A DNA stretch of 64,000 nt from Acinetobacter sp. Ac_5812 (GCF_013072695.1 NZ_LXUK01000025.1:1-64000); one strand, 5' to 3'; counted from the stretch's first letter, positions 45,034 to 54,766 are shown. Notes: generated by a model not told the origin, from the sequence alone. Translations and numbers: made by a program.

Positions 45034-46484
45034 TGTGTCGGTCCGAAAACAACATGGCTTAAATCGCGTTGTACACGTTTACGCTTGAGAATCGGATGAT
45101 CTGCATTGATTTGACCTGAAGTCGAAGATGCTTTTTCAATAAAGCGGCTGGCCGACTCATCAGCTCTAACACGCTCTTTTTTGCCTCGATGACTTCTCGG
45201 CTCAGGTACATTGACCAAAGGCTCAATTTCAGTCGTCTTCGGCTCATCCACTTCAGCTGCTTTACGACGTGTCTTACTACGTTGACGGTTGTATTGACGA
45301 ATCACCGCTTCTTTTTGGTCTGTGGTCATTTCTTGGTAGGCTTCCCACCAAACGCCCATACCTTCAGTACTGCTATCACCTGATTTTTCCCGCAACAGCA
45401 GGAAGTCAAATCCTGCACGGAAACGCGCATGTCCAGCCAGTGCTTCGATTTGTTGTGGTTTTGGATTAAGCAAACGGGTTTGCATTTCCCAAACTTCACG
45501 AATAAAGGTTTCAGCAAAACGAGGAATAATGGTGCGCGTCGCTTGACGCTTCAACACATCCAAACCAGCTTGTGCACGCGCTTCCGCAGGAACAACCCCT
45601 TTACTTAGATAGGCGTCACAACGCTCTAAAAATGGCTTCCATAACAATACAGCATAGAAAAATGCTGGATTAATGGTTTTACCAACTTGAATTCGCTGAT
45701 CGGTATTCCGTGCTGCACGCTCAATAAAGGCAGTAAGATTCGGTGGAATTTCAGCAAATAGCTGTTTCCAAACACCAAACTCAATCAACATCGGTAGAAC
45801 ACGGGTCAGATGTCCCATGGTGAATAGTTTTTGAGACTCATCATATAAACGATGTGGCGAAACATCACGCAATAATTGCGTCATCTCAGCATCAAAAACA
45901 TCAAGAATGGATTGATCAATTTTAAAATTCAATTTTGCGGCAAAGCGCAAAGCACGCAACATGCGCACAGGATCTTCTTCAAAACGCTGTGCAGGTTCCC
46001 CCAGAAAACGCAAGGTCCGGGTATTGATATCATCTACTGCATGGCAGAAATCAAGTACAACCCCTTTTCGCGGCTGGTAGTACAAAGTATTGATCGAAAA
46101 GTCTCGACGAGCAAAGTCTTGCTCAATCGTTCCCCAGTTATTATCACGAAGAATCATCCCAGATGCACTGGTGACTGCTTTTTTCGGTGGAGCACGGAAG
46201 GTCGCGACTTCGATCAGTTCGCGACCAGAATAGACATGTGCTAACTCAAAACGTCGTCCGATAATTCGGCAACGTCGACCAAAAACCTCTTTGACTTGAG
46301 CTGGTGTAGCATTAGTAACCGCGTCAAAATCCTTTGGATTAAGACCTAACATCATGTCTCGAACACCACCACCCACAATATATGCCTCGTAGCCTGCTTT
46401 TGTTAGGCTATCAATCACATCTAGAATTGAGGAAGGGAGTTGAGTTGTGGACAAACCACATTTTGACGCACGCAAAGTTTGCAA
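45030..46484 (-). CDS. pcnB: Poly(A) polymerase I
   Basis: 484 aa from a TTG start with AGGAGA 9 nt upstream. The nucleotidyltransferase head has AYIVGGGVRDMMLGLNPKDFD (quoted in part), the catalytic DFD/DAV acidic residues and FARRDFSINTLYY. A central RNA-binding region follows, then a Lys/Arg-rich tail (PRSHRGKKERVRADES) typical of PcnB rather than CCA-adding enzyme. It adds 3' poly(A) tails that promote RNA decay. Confidence 0.95.
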   Translation of the reverse strand: MQTLRASKCGLSTTQLPSSILDVIDSLTKAGYEAYIVGGGVRDMMLGLNPKDFDAVTNATPAQVKEVFGRRCRIIGRRFELAHVYSGRELIEVATFRAPPKKAVTSASGMILRDNNWGTIEQDFARRDFSINTLYYQPRKGVVLDFCHAVDDINTRTLRFLGEPAQRFEEDPVRMLRALRFAAKLNFKIDQSILDVFDAEMTQLLRDVSPHRLYDESQKLFTMGHLTRVLPMLIEFGVWKQLFAEIPPNLTAFIERAARNTDQRIQVGKTINPAFFYAVLLWKPFLERCDAYLSKGVVPAEARAQAGLDVLKRQATRTIIPRFAETFIREVWEMQTRLLNPKPQQIEALAGHARFRAGFDFLLLREKSGDSSTEGMGVWWEAYQEMTTDQKEAVIRQYNRQRSKTRRKAAEVDEPKTTEIEPLVNVPEPRSHRGKKERVRADESASRFIEKASSTSGQINADHPILKRKRVQRDLSHVVFGPTQ

Positions 46485-46624
46485 AAGACACTGTCTCCTA
46501 CGTCAGGACGTAAATAACAATTTGTCGCTAATCATAGCTCTAACACACACAAAGGGCAATTTATTCTGTTGGAAGTTTCAACAGTTCAGTCTGCCTAATC
46601 AATCCGATTTCTACCGTTCCAAGT

Positions 46625-47053
46625 TCATAACATGAGCCTTGCTCTATTTTTTTCAAGTAATTTTGGCCCAATGCCTTTGATATTCATTAACTCGTCAACT
46701 TGTTTAAAGCCACCATTTTTTTGCCGATACTCCATAATGGCTTGCGCTTTTTTCTCGCCAACACCATTTAATAGCTGTAATTGCAGCAAACTCGCTTGGT
46801 TCAGGCTTATTTTATCACCCTGAATATTTACAGATGATGGAACTTGCTTTGAAGTGTGCTGCTGCGTTGGTCGAGATAAATAATAATTATTGTCCGACTG
46901 CTTCGCCAATTGCTGATCACGCGCTTGCTGCTGTGCTTTCCATTGCTGATAAGATTGGTCAAACTGCTGTGCGTGGAGGTGTGAAGCACCTCCCAAGCAG
47001 AGAATGAAGCCTATAAAAAAATTAAGTTTGCTGCGGAGATGCGGCAACTTCAT
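46625..47053 (-). CDS. Exported ComEA-like helix-hairpin-helix protein
   Basis: 142 aa. An N-terminal signal segment (LNFFIGFILCLGGASHLHAQ) and a Gln-rich linker precede a double helix-hairpin-helix domain at about 78-142. It contains ISLNQASLLQLQLLNGVGEKKA and FKQVDELMNIKGIGPKLLEK (quoted in part). ComEA proteins bind incoming DNA in the periplasm during natural transformation. The 5' end overlaps mazG by 32 bp. A role in DNA uptake is inferred from the fold and the genus. Confidence 0.85.
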   Translation of the reverse strand: MKLPHLRSKLNFFIGFILCLGGASHLHAQQFDQSYQQWKAQQQARDQQLAKQSDNNYYLSRPTQQHTSKQVPSSVNIQGDKISLNQASLLQLQLLNGVGEKKAQAIMEYRQKNGGFKQVDELMNIKGIGPKLLEKNRARLML

Positions 47054-47828
47054 TGTCTTTCTCCTGAGATTTTAATTGTTGTTTAGCTTGCTCCCAGAGT
47101 TCGTCCATTTCAGCCAAACTCATTGCTTGCAAGTCTTTCTGTTGTTGTTGAGCTTGTTGTTCAATAAAAGCAAAACGGCTTCTAAATTTATGGATTGTTG
47201 CCAGTAGTGCGGTCTCACTCGACACCCCCAACTTTCTCCCCACATTGATTAAAGAAAATAAACAATCACCGAACTCTTCTTGAATATGATCAACATCTTG
47301 GCTTTTTATTGCCTGTTGTAACTCTTCTAACTCTTCATCTAATTTGGCATAAGCATCATCCACACTTTCAAAATCAAAGCCTAACTGAGCGGCTTTGCTC
47401 TGAATTTCATGTGACTGAACCAAGGCTGGCGCATGTTTAATCTCATCTAACCTTGACTGTATTTTACCTTGTTTTTCTTGTTGTTTGATTTGTTTCCACA
47501 ACTCACTGACCTGCTCGGAATCCAAATTTTGATATTTTTCAGCCTGAAATACATGCGGATGGCGACGAATTAATTTTTCACTAATGGCTTCCACCACATC
47601 TTGAAAGTTAAATAATCCTTTTTCATCAAACATTTGAGATTGAAACACCACTTGTAATAATAAATCACCGAGTTCATTGCGGATTTCATTCACCTCACCA
47701 GAGCGAATTGCAGCCTCAACTTCATATGCCTCCTCAATGGCATATCGTGTCAAACTTTCAGGGGTTTGTTGTTGATCCCACGGGCATTTTTGTCTTAACT
47801 CTTGCATGATTGCCAATAATTTTTCCAT
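47022..47828 (-). CDS. mazG: MazG nucleoside triphosphate pyrophosphohydrolase
   Basis: 268 aa from the ATG at 47828 (MEKLLAIMQELRQKCPWD), with GGAG about 9 nt upstream; the longer open frame to 47900 is not needed. Two MazG domains are present, with CPWDQQQTPESLTRYAIEEA (first, quoted to 20), ELGDLLLQVVFQSQM, and EEFGDCLFSLINVGRKLG (second). It hydrolyses NTPs and lowers ppGpp effects in E. coli by limiting MazEF toxicity. relA lies nearby upstream on the same strand. Confidence 0.95.
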   Translation of the reverse strand: MEKLLAIMQELRQKCPWDQQQTPESLTRYAIEEAYEVEAAIRSGEVNEIRNELGDLLLQVVFQSQMFDEKGLFNFQDVVEAISEKLIRRHPHVFQAEKYQNLDSEQVSELWKQIKQQEKQGKIQSRLDEIKHAPALVQSHEIQSKAAQLGFDFESVDDAYAKLDEELEELQQAIKSQDVDHIQEEFGDCLFSLINVGRKLGVSSETALLATIHKFRSRFAFIEQQAQQQQKDLQAMSLAEMDELWEQAKQQLKSQEKDNEVAASPQQT

Positions 47829-47929
47829 GATGATCTCCAAACCCAAATAAGCAAATTGTTGCAGCACCAAGCTGCATATGCGTAATATACACGCACGCAA
47901 AAATTATCAATATAAAGCAAGGGAAAGTC

Positions 47930-48703
47930 ATGCCATATAGTGTTTTTATTAGTGGCGCCGCACAAGGAATTGGCGCTGAAATTGCCCGTCTTTTTCATCA
48001 AAAAGGCTTTAAAGTCGGAATCTATGACATCAATGAAGAACAAGCACAGGCTTTAGCTGCAGAACTTGGAGTACATGCCAAAGCAGGTTACCTCGATGTG
48101 AGTAATTACGACCAATGGCAAACTGCATTGCAAGAATTTCAGAATTGGGCAGGTGAACTCAACATTTTGATTAACAATGCAGGCATTTTGTATTCTGGCG
48201 CATTTGAAAATACACCAATCCAATCGCATCACCGCACCATTGATATTAATGTTAAGGGTGTTCTCAATGGCTGTCACACCGCCTTAGTCCATCTACAACA
48301 AGCCAGCTTTGCCCGAGTGATTAACCTGTCCTCAGCATCCGCGATTTATGGTCAGGCCGATCTAGCTTCTTACTCAGCCAGCAAGTTTGCTGTGCGCGGT
48401 TTAACCGAAGCGTTGGACGTGGAATGGCAAAAATACAATATTCGTGTCTTAGACGTGATGCCCCTGTTTGTACAAACCAGTATGGTGAAAGATATGGATG
48501 CTGGGAGTATTCAAAATATTGGTGTCGATTTAACCCCTGCCGATGTCGCAAAACAAGTGCTGCATTTGGCGCAACAAAAAGACCATGCCTTGCTTCCAAC
48601 CCACACCCCTGTTGGGATAAAAACCAAACTGATGTATCAGTTATCCAGCATGAGCCCACAGTTCTTAAACCGACTCACCAATCTCTTTTTAGCGAAGCGC
48701 TAA
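47930..48703 (+). CDS. Short-chain dehydrogenase/reductase
   Basis: 257 aa. Cofactor motif ISGAAQGIGAEIARL, NNAG at ILINNAGIL, catalytic Ser in INLSSASAIYG and the YSASK pair. The C-terminal extension (FLNRLTNLFLAKR) is short. Substrate unknown. It is alone on the plus strand, divergent from mazG. Confidence 0.93.
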   Translation: MPYSVFISGAAQGIGAEIARLFHQKGFKVGIYDINEEQAQALAAELGVHAKAGYLDVSNYDQWQTALQEFQNWAGELNILINNAGILYSGAFENTPIQSHHRTIDINVKGVLNGCHTALVHLQQASFARVINLSSASAIYGQADLASYSASKFAVRGLTEALDVEWQKYNIRVLDVMPLFVQTSMVKDMDAGSIQNIGVDLTPADVAKQVLHLAQQKDHALLPTHTPVGIKTKLMYQLSSMSPQFLNRLTNLFLAKR

Positions 48704-48705
48704 AA

Positions 48706-48740
48706 AAAAAGAGGCTTTAAATACATTAAAGCCTCTTTTT
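48706..48740. terminator. Bidirectional intrinsic terminator
   Basis: Stem GAGGCTTTAA / TTAAAGCCTC with a 5-nt loop, A-run before and T-run after, between the convergent SDR gene and the gene ending at 48755. Confidence 0.9.
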
Positions 48741-48754
48741 AATAACTTGAATCA

Positions 48755-49144
48755 TTAATTGCTAAAACAGCCTAAACGGCAAATCGTGAAACCCACCCAC
48801 TCACCTATCAGATGTTCATCACTTGAAACCACAACATCTTCAACCTGTAAAACCTGACAATCAACGACAACGGGATTCACATCAATAATTTGACCAAATG
48901 CATGATAAGCCCAACCGCTAAGATGCACTAAACCATACTTTTGTTCGGCGTTATTGTTGAATATTTCATCCCAACTTTCATCATCAGCACACTGTATCGA
49001 CCAGTCAAAATCAAAACAGTGCTGCTCCTCGTTCTTCACCTCATCAAGGCTAAACTCATCAAATACATGATAGATCTGTTGATCAACCTCGATCACAGCA
49101 GCTAAATATCGCCCTCTAGTCGAGATTAACTTTGCACGAGGCAT
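48755..49144 (-). CDS. Uncharacterised small protein
   Basis: 129 aa. No recognised family. It is acidic, with many Asp/Glu and Trp residues (DFDWSIQCADDESWDEIFNN) and five Cys. No signal peptide or membrane helix. It lies 31 bp downstream of relA on the same strand and might be co-transcribed. Confidence 0.68.
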   Translation of the reverse strand: MPRAKLISTRGRYLAAVIEVDQQIYHVFDEFSLDEVKNEEQHCFDFDWSIQCADDESWDEIFNNNAEQKYGLVHLSGWAYHAFGQIIDVNPVVVDCQVLQVEDVVVSSDEHLIGEWVGFTICRLGCFSN

Positions 49145-49175
49145 CGTATGATCATCCCTTCCGAAATATGATCAA

Positions 49176-51482
49176 TTAGCTACCTTGAACCAAACGTCTG
49201 GCACTGATAATCCCAGGTTGCTGCTCTAAACGAGCCAACAAACGTGACAACTGTGCCAAGCCTTTGACTTCAATCAATAACTTCATATTGGCAATACCAT
49301 CTGCCTCAGAAATGGTATTGACCTGACGAATATTGATTTGGTCTGAGAAAATCACCTGTGTCAAATCTTTGAGTAAACCACGACGATCATACGCTTCTAC
49401 CACGATCTGCACACTCTGACCGCGGGTTGGCTGCATTTCCCAATCGGCTTCAACCGCACGCTCAGGTTCTTGCGTGGTCATACGTAAATAATCTGGACAC
49501 GCAATCTTGTGAATGCTGACACCACGGTTCAAAGTAATATATCCGCCAATCGACTCACCATGTACAGGCTGACAACATTGCGCAATATGCAACTCAACAT
49601 TATCCAACCCATCAATCAAAATCCCATGCGCCGATAAAGTATGGCTAGCACGTGGATTTAACGCAGGTTTTAACACCAGTTCTGGCTCGTCCTGATCCAA
49701 GTGCATCTGACGATTCACTTGATTCATCAAGGCATGCAGGCTGATATCACCACTGACCAAGGCAACCAGAATATCATCACCTGCTTTCAGATTAAAATGC
49801 GATGAATAATCTTTCAGGTCGATACTTTTCGGGTGAATCGCTAAACGGGCCAACTCTTTATTGAGCAACTCACGCCCAACTTCAACATTCTTACTGCGAT
49901 CTTGTTGTCTAAACCAATGACGTAGCTTGTCACGTGCACGTGCGGTTTTGATATAACCCAGCGAGTTCACCAACCAGTCACGGTTCGGTTCACGATCTTT
50001 CTTGGTTAAAATCTCAACCTGTTCACCGGTCTTTAAGGTGTAAGTTAAGGGCACATAACGTTGGTTTACACGTGCTGCATAGCACTTATTGCCGACTTCG
50101 GTATGCACATGATAAGCAAAATCGAGAACGGTTGAGCCACGTGGCAACTCTTTGATGTCTCCATCACGACTAAACACATAGATCTTTTCAAAATTCTCAA
50201 AATCTTGAATTTGATCAATACCATTCGACTCGTCATCCTCACCATGTGGGGTGGTTTCAGTACGCTCTTGATAATGCTCAAGCACGGCACGTAATGAATG
50301 CAAACGATCATTAAAAGAATGATCTGTATTCTTGGCACCTTCTTTATAGTTAAAGTGCGAGCACACCCCAAGCTCTGCTTCGTTATGCATCTCAAAGGTA
50401 CGGATTTGTACTTCTAAAGACTTATTCTCAGCAATCACCGCGGTATGCAATGAGCGATAACCATTGGCTTTCGGATTAGTGACGTAGTCATCAAACTGGT
50501 TCGGAATATGACGCCATATCTGATGTACGATACCCAAAGCGTGATAACAATCAGGGACACTTTTCACCAATACACGCACTGCACGGATATCGTAAAGCTG
50601 ATCGAAGCTCAGATTTTTGCTTTTCATTTTTCGATAAATCGAATAAATGTGCTTCACACGCCCTGTGATTTCGGCCTGAATATCATAAGCCGCCAGTTCA
50701 GTTTTCAATTTATCGATGACAAACTGAATATACTGCTCACGCTCCAAACGTTTTTCGTTCAATAAAGATGCAATTTCTTTATAACGTTCTGGGGCTAAAT
50801 AACGAAAGGCAAGATCTTCCAATTCCCACTTGAGCTGGGCAATCCCTAAACGGTGTGCCAATGGAGAATAAATGGTGAGAATTTCGCGTGCCACACGCTC
50901 CTGACGCTCTTTGCTTGCAGTCGCCAGCTCACGCAAAGCATAGGTCCGCTCTGCCAGTTTGATCAGGACAACACGAACATCTTCCGTCACTGAAATCAGC
51001 ATTTTATAAATGCCATTTAAGTGTTCGCGCTGGTTATTATTAAAATGATCTTCTAGACGTTTATTCTTTTCAATCAACTCAGACAGTTTACCCATTGCAA
51101 GTGTGCCTTGAACCAAAGCCAAAACTTGCTCGCCAAACTGTTGTTGAATATCCTCTAAGGTAATCAACCCTTCACGTACACTACGATACAACACCGCCGC
51201 TGAAAGCGTATCTTCATCGACATGTAAATGGGCCAGAATATCCGCCATGCCAATACCAGTACTAAAGGTATTGATACGATGATTTTCCGTTGCTTGTAAC
51301 TCTTTTGCTAAGGTCAGCTCCGCAACCTGTTGAAGTTGCTTCAGCTCTGCCCCATCCAAAATACCACGCACTCGATCTAGCCAAGAGACTAGACTACTTT
51401 GCGCTTCAGCGGCATGTTCTACAGTCGCTTCCTCAGACAGCTCTTGGAGCCGCCCAGGTAACTGCTCACGTACTGTGACCAT
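49176..51482 (-). CDS. relA: RelA, (p)ppGpp synthetase
   Basis: 768 aa. The hydrolase-like N-terminal domain (about 40-200) lacks the metal HD motif (LYRSVREG where SpoT has an HD pair), so this is a synthesis-only enzyme. The synthetase domain (about 245-400) holds YSIYRKMKSKNLSFDQLYDI and NGYRSLHT (quoted in part). TGS, helical and C-terminal ACT domains follow. The RelA-type acidic motif EFDD reads QFDD here (Gln329). RelA makes ppGpp on ribosomes stalled by uncharged tRNA. AGGAG lies 6 nt before the start. Confidence 0.96.
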   Translation of the reverse strand: MVTVREQLPGRLQELSEEATVEHAAEAQSSLVSWLDRVRGILDGAELKQLQQVAELTLAKELQATENHRINTFSTGIGMADILAHLHVDEDTLSAAVLYRSVREGLITLEDIQQQFGEQVLALVQGTLAMGKLSELIEKNKRLEDHFNNNQREHLNGIYKMLISVTEDVRVVLIKLAERTYALRELATASKERQERVAREILTIYSPLAHRLGIAQLKWELEDLAFRYLAPERYKEIASLLNEKRLEREQYIQFVIDKLKTELAAYDIQAEITGRVKHIYSIYRKMKSKNLSFDQLYDIRAVRVLVKSVPDCYHALGIVHQIWRHIPNQFDDYVTNPKANGYRSLHTAVIAENKSLEVQIRTFEMHNEAELGVCSHFNYKEGAKNTDHSFNDRLHSLRAVLEHYQERTETTPHGEDDESNGIDQIQDFENFEKIYVFSRDGDIKELPRGSTVLDFAYHVHTEVGNKCYAARVNQRYVPLTYTLKTGEQVEILTKKDREPNRDWLVNSLGYIKTARARDKLRHWFRQQDRSKNVEVGRELLNKELARLAIHPKSIDLKDYSSHFNLKAGDDILVALVSGDISLHALMNQVNRQMHLDQDEPELVLKPALNPRASHTLSAHGILIDGLDNVELHIAQCCQPVHGESIGGYITLNRGVSIHKIACPDYLRMTTQEPERAVEADWEMQPTRGQSVQIVVEAYDRRGLLKDLTQVIFSDQINIRQVNTISEADGIANMKLLIEVKGLAQLSRLLARLEQQPGIISARRLVQGS

Positions 51483-51513
51483 ACCTTTCTCCTCTGGATA
51501 TGTAACTCATTTT

Positions 51514-52923
51514 TTAATCGTTTATCTCTTCGATTTTTTCAAGCCGTTCAACTTTTTCAAACAGGGCAATCGATTCAACATGTTCAGTATGCGTAAACAT
51601 GTCCATGACTGCTGCTTTCTTCAATTGATAGCCATATTGTGCCAGTACACCTGCATCCCTTGCCAGTGTTGATGGGTTACATGAAACATAAACGATTCTT
51701 TTCGCTCCAAAATTAGGTACATATTGCATAACTTCAAATGCACCTGATCGTGGAGGATCAATTAATAATGCATCAAATCCTTGTTTCGCCCAAGAATGAT
51801 GCGAAAAGTCTTTTGTTAAATCTTGTGAAAAGAACGCTGCCTGAGACAAATGATTTGCTTGCGCATTCTCAGTTGCTCTGTTAACCATCTCATCACTCGC
51901 TTCAACACCGACCACTTGACCTGCCTCACCCACACAACGTGCAATCGGGAGTGAAAAATTACCCAACCCACAGAATAGGTCAAGTACTCTTTCCCCTTTC
52001 TGTAATTGAAGCAATTCACATGCCAAGTGAATCATCTGTGCATTTACACCACTGTTGACCTGCGTAAAGTCCAACGGTGAAAACGCGAATTTGACAGCAA
52101 AATCATCCAAACTGTAATGCAAACGCATTGCCGCTTGTGAATCATCCACGCGATGTAAGCTATCTGCCCCTTTTGGCTGCAAATACAACTGCCATCCTTT
52201 GAGTAACGTAAATTGACGTAATTGGTTGACATCCGACACATTTAATTCATCTAAGTGGCGAATTAATAATGCAACCTCAGAGTCTCCCATGGCTAATTCT
52301 ATATGACCAATATGCGCTTTGCCTGTAAGACTTTCGAGTAGTTTCTTAAGTTCTGGTAAACATTCGGATAAGGTTTGATCAAGTACCTTACACTGCTGAA
52401 TTTCAGTTAAATGATTACTATGATGCTCACGAAAACCCATCACCAAACGATTTTGCTTGGCAATATAGCGTACCCCGATTCGGGCACGGCGACGATAATC
52501 TGCTTTAACCGAACGAATCGGATCGAGCCATTGTTCTGGCTGTAAGCCTGCAAAATGTTGTAAGTGAGATTTTAAAACATTCTGCTTTAACAAAATCTGT
52601 TCATCAGGATGAATGTGCTGCAAGCTGCAGCCGCCACACACCCCAAAATGCGGACACATTGGATCGACTCGACTTTCAGCCGCTTCACTTTCCAGCGTGA
52701 TCATGTCCGCCTCTTCTAGACGCGAAGTTTGATTGGTAATTTTTGCCTGCACCGTTTCCCCGACGAGGGCATAACGGATAAAAACTTTCTTGCCGTGTTT
52801 TTCTTTAGGATGATCTGGATGTGTTCCATAATGCGCAATACCACGCCCCTCATGAGAAAAAGCTTCAATCTGAAAGGTGTATGTTGGATATTGAGCTGGA
52901 CGTTGTTTCGCTTTGTGTTTCAA
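51514..52923 (-). CDS. rlmD: RlmD, 23S rRNA m5U1939 methyltransferase
   Basis: 469 aa. TRAM domain at the N-terminus, an iron-sulfur cluster motif CPHFGVCGGCSLQHI, SAM-binding LFCGLGNFSLPIA, and the catalytic YVSCNPSTLARD. The 4Fe-4S cysteines and order fit RlmD (RumA) rather than TrmA. It lies between relA and the exonuclease in the conserved gacS-cysM-rlmD-relA neighbourhood. Confidence 0.96.
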   Translation of the reverse strand: MKHKAKQRPAQYPTYTFQIEAFSHEGRGIAHYGTHPDHPKEKHGKKVFIRYALVGETVQAKITNQTSRLEEADMITLESEAAESRVDPMCPHFGVCGGCSLQHIHPDEQILLKQNVLKSHLQHFAGLQPEQWLDPIRSVKADYRRRARIGVRYIAKQNRLVMGFREHHSNHLTEIQQCKVLDQTLSECLPELKKLLESLTGKAHIGHIELAMGDSEVALLIRHLDELNVSDVNQLRQFTLLKGWQLYLQPKGADSLHRVDDSQAAMRLHYSLDDFAVKFAFSPLDFTQVNSGVNAQMIHLACELLQLQKGERVLDLFCGLGNFSLPIARCVGEAGQVVGVEASDEMVNRATENAQANHLSQAAFFSQDLTKDFSHHSWAKQGFDALLIDPPRSGAFEVMQYVPNFGAKRIVYVSCNPSTLARDAGVLAQYGYQLKKAAVMDMFTHTEHVESIALFEKVERLEKIEEIND

Positions 52924-52932
52924 AAGATGAAC

Positions 52933-53754
52933 CTAATTTTTTGGCGCAAAAGTATCTGCGGTGAATACAGTATATTGCGATGTTTGCTGCCATACCTGTA
53001 AAAATTCTGTTTGTTGCGTTTGCGTTTGTAAATAAGCAATCGTTGATTGCAGTAACTGTTGGTGATCTGATTGATTCAATTGGCCTTTCAACAATAACCA
53101 ACGAATATAGAGCAACCATGTATTCAACACATCGCCTTCACAATAACGGGTCAATTCTAACCATTGTTTGTTACGTACATATTCAGGCACGTGATAGCCA
53201 GTTTCACCGCGTTTCCCAGGGAACCCGAGTAAACAAGCCATATCATCCAATTTTTGGAAATTACGGCCATTAAACATTGCCATCACATCCATCAAATCAA
53301 CATGACGATGGTGGTAACGGTTCTGATAATTATTAAAACGCTTTTGATGATCAATTTCACCTTGATCAAACAGGCTTGGTGCAGACAAACCATGATACAT
53401 AGCGCGAAATAGAATGACAGGCAAATCAAATTGCGAACCATTCCAACTGACTAATGTGGGTTGTTTCTTGTCAAAGATCGATAAGAATTTTGCCAACATT
53501 TCAGCTTCGCTATGCTGCTCCTGACTAAATGAAAATAGACGAAAGCCTTTCTCATCAATCCACAATCCAGAAATACATACAATTTCATGCAATGGTAAGC
53601 GTTGAAAATCTACCCCTGACTCTTGGCGACGGATTTTGGTCAGTGCCTGTTCAACATCTGCTTCGGGTAAATCAAGATGATAAAGATGCGCACCTGCCTT
53701 TAAATCGGTCAGTGTCTCAATATCAAAAACTAAAATCGGAAAACGTAAATTCAT
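52933..53754 (-). CDS. PolB-like 3'-5' exonuclease domain protein
   Basis: 273 aa, a stand-alone RNase H-fold exonuclease. DEDDy residues are visible: ILVFDIETLTD (Asp-Glu), WNGSQFDLPVI (Asp) and RYCEGDVLNTW (Tyr-x3-Asp). It matches the predicted 3'-5' exonuclease related to DNA polymerase B; a polymerase domain is absent. Its biological role in proofreading or repair is not established. Confidence 0.88.
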   Translation of the reverse strand: MNLRFPILVFDIETLTDLKAGAHLYHLDLPEADVEQALTKIRRQESGVDFQRLPLHEIVCISGLWIDEKGFRLFSFSQEQHSEAEMLAKFLSIFDKKQPTLVSWNGSQFDLPVILFRAMYHGLSAPSLFDQGEIDHQKRFNNYQNRYHHRHVDLMDVMAMFNGRNFQKLDDMACLLGFPGKRGETGYHVPEYVRNKQWLELTRYCEGDVLNTWLLYIRWLLLKGQLNQSDHQQLLQSTIAYLQTQTQQTEFLQVWQQTSQYTVFTADTFAPKN

Positions 53755-53769
53755 TTTAGGAACGCCTTA

Positions 53770-53841
53770 AATCCCTCCCAACCTCCCTTTATAAAGGGAG
53801 GAGATCCCCCTCTTTTAAAAAGAGCGGGTTAAGGGGGAGAT
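53770..53841. repeat. Two-hairpin palindromic repeat
   Basis: Hairpin 1 is a perfect 20-bp palindrome (53782-53801). Hairpin 2 has outer arms TCCCCC (53805-53810) and GGGGGA (53833-53838) around an inner CTCTTTT/AAAAGAG stem. It fills the gap between cysM and the exonuclease gene and ends at the cysM stop. The form resembles REP-like elements. Confidence 0.6.
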
Positions 53842-53842
53842 T

Positions 53843-54766
53843 CTAATCTTGTACTGAGAATAATCCCGTTGATAAATAACGATCACCGCGGTCACAGATA
53901 ATGCAGACAATCACCGCATCAGGATATTCTTCAGCAATCTTGATCGAAGCCCAAACTGCACCACCAGAAGATGTTCCAGCACTGATGCCCTCAGTACGCG
54001 CCAGCTTACGCATGGTTTTTTCAGCTTCAATCTGTGGAATATCAATGATGCGATCGACACGGCGACGATCAAAGATAGTTGGCAAATACTCTTCCGGCCA
54101 ACGGCGAATCCCCGCAATGCTTGAACCGTCTGAAGGTTGTAAACCCACAATTTGAATATCAGGGTTTTGCTCTTTGAGATATTTAGAGACACCCATGATG
54201 GTTCCCGTTGTCCCCATTGAGCTAACAAAATGGGTAATCTTCCCACCCGTTTGCTTCCAGATTTCTGGACCAGTCGTCAGGTAATGTGCTTCGACGTTGT
54301 CTGGATTACCAAACTGATTCAGCACAAAGCCTTTGCCTTCAGCCTGCATTTGTAAAGCTAGGTCGCGTGCACCTTCCATGCCTTGCTGCTGTGTGACTTC
54401 AATCAGCTCTGCGCCATAGGCCAACATCGCATCTTTACGTTCTTGGCTCATATTGTTCGGCATGATCAGCTTCATTTTATAGCCGCGCATCGCTGCAACC
54501 ATCGCCAAAGCAATCCCAGTGTTACCACTGGTTGCTTCGATCAGGGTATCCCCTGGCTGAATCTGCCCACGCTTTTCCGCTTGAACAATCATGTTATAAG
54601 CAGGGCGATCTTTGACTGAACCTGCTGGATTATTACCTTCTAATTTTGCTAATACCGTGGCTTGGGTATGACACGCTAAACGTTGCAAACGTACTAAAGG
54701 GGTTTTACCGACATAATCGTCCAGTAAAAATTCATCTGCTAAAAAATCAGTTTGCGTATTCGTCAT
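53843..54766 (-). CDS. cysM: Cysteine synthase B
   Basis: 307 aa from ATG 54766 (MTNTQTDFLADEFLLDD); the frame is open further upstream to 54823 but that region overlaps the promoter space of divergent gacS. PLP-Lys motif NPAGSVKDRPAYNMI, IEATSGNTGIALA and GISAGTSSGGAVWA are intact. It makes cysteine (or S-sulfocysteine) from O-acetylserine and sulfide or thiosulfate. Length and the start sequence favour CysM over CysK. Confidence 0.96.
   Translation of the reverse strand: MTNTQTDFLADEFLLDDYVGKTPLVRLQRLACHTQATVLAKLEGNNPAGSVKDRPAYNMIVQAEKRGQIQPGDTLIEATSGNTGIALAMVAAMRGYKMKLIMPNNMSQERKDAMLAYGAELIEVTQQQGMEGARDLALQMQAEGKGFVLNQFGNPDNVEAHYLTTGPEIWKQTGGKITHFVSSMGTTGTIMGVSKYLKEQNPDIQIVGLQPSDGSSIAGIRRWPEEYLPTIFDRRRVDRIIDIPQIEAEKTMRKLARTEGISAGTSSGGAVWASIKIAEEYPDAVIVCIICDRGDRYLSTGLFSVQD

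Noticed and set aside
47829..47900. Upstream extension of MazG
   Set aside because: GGAG and ATG at 47828 give the standard MazG N-terminus; the added codons look non-coding.
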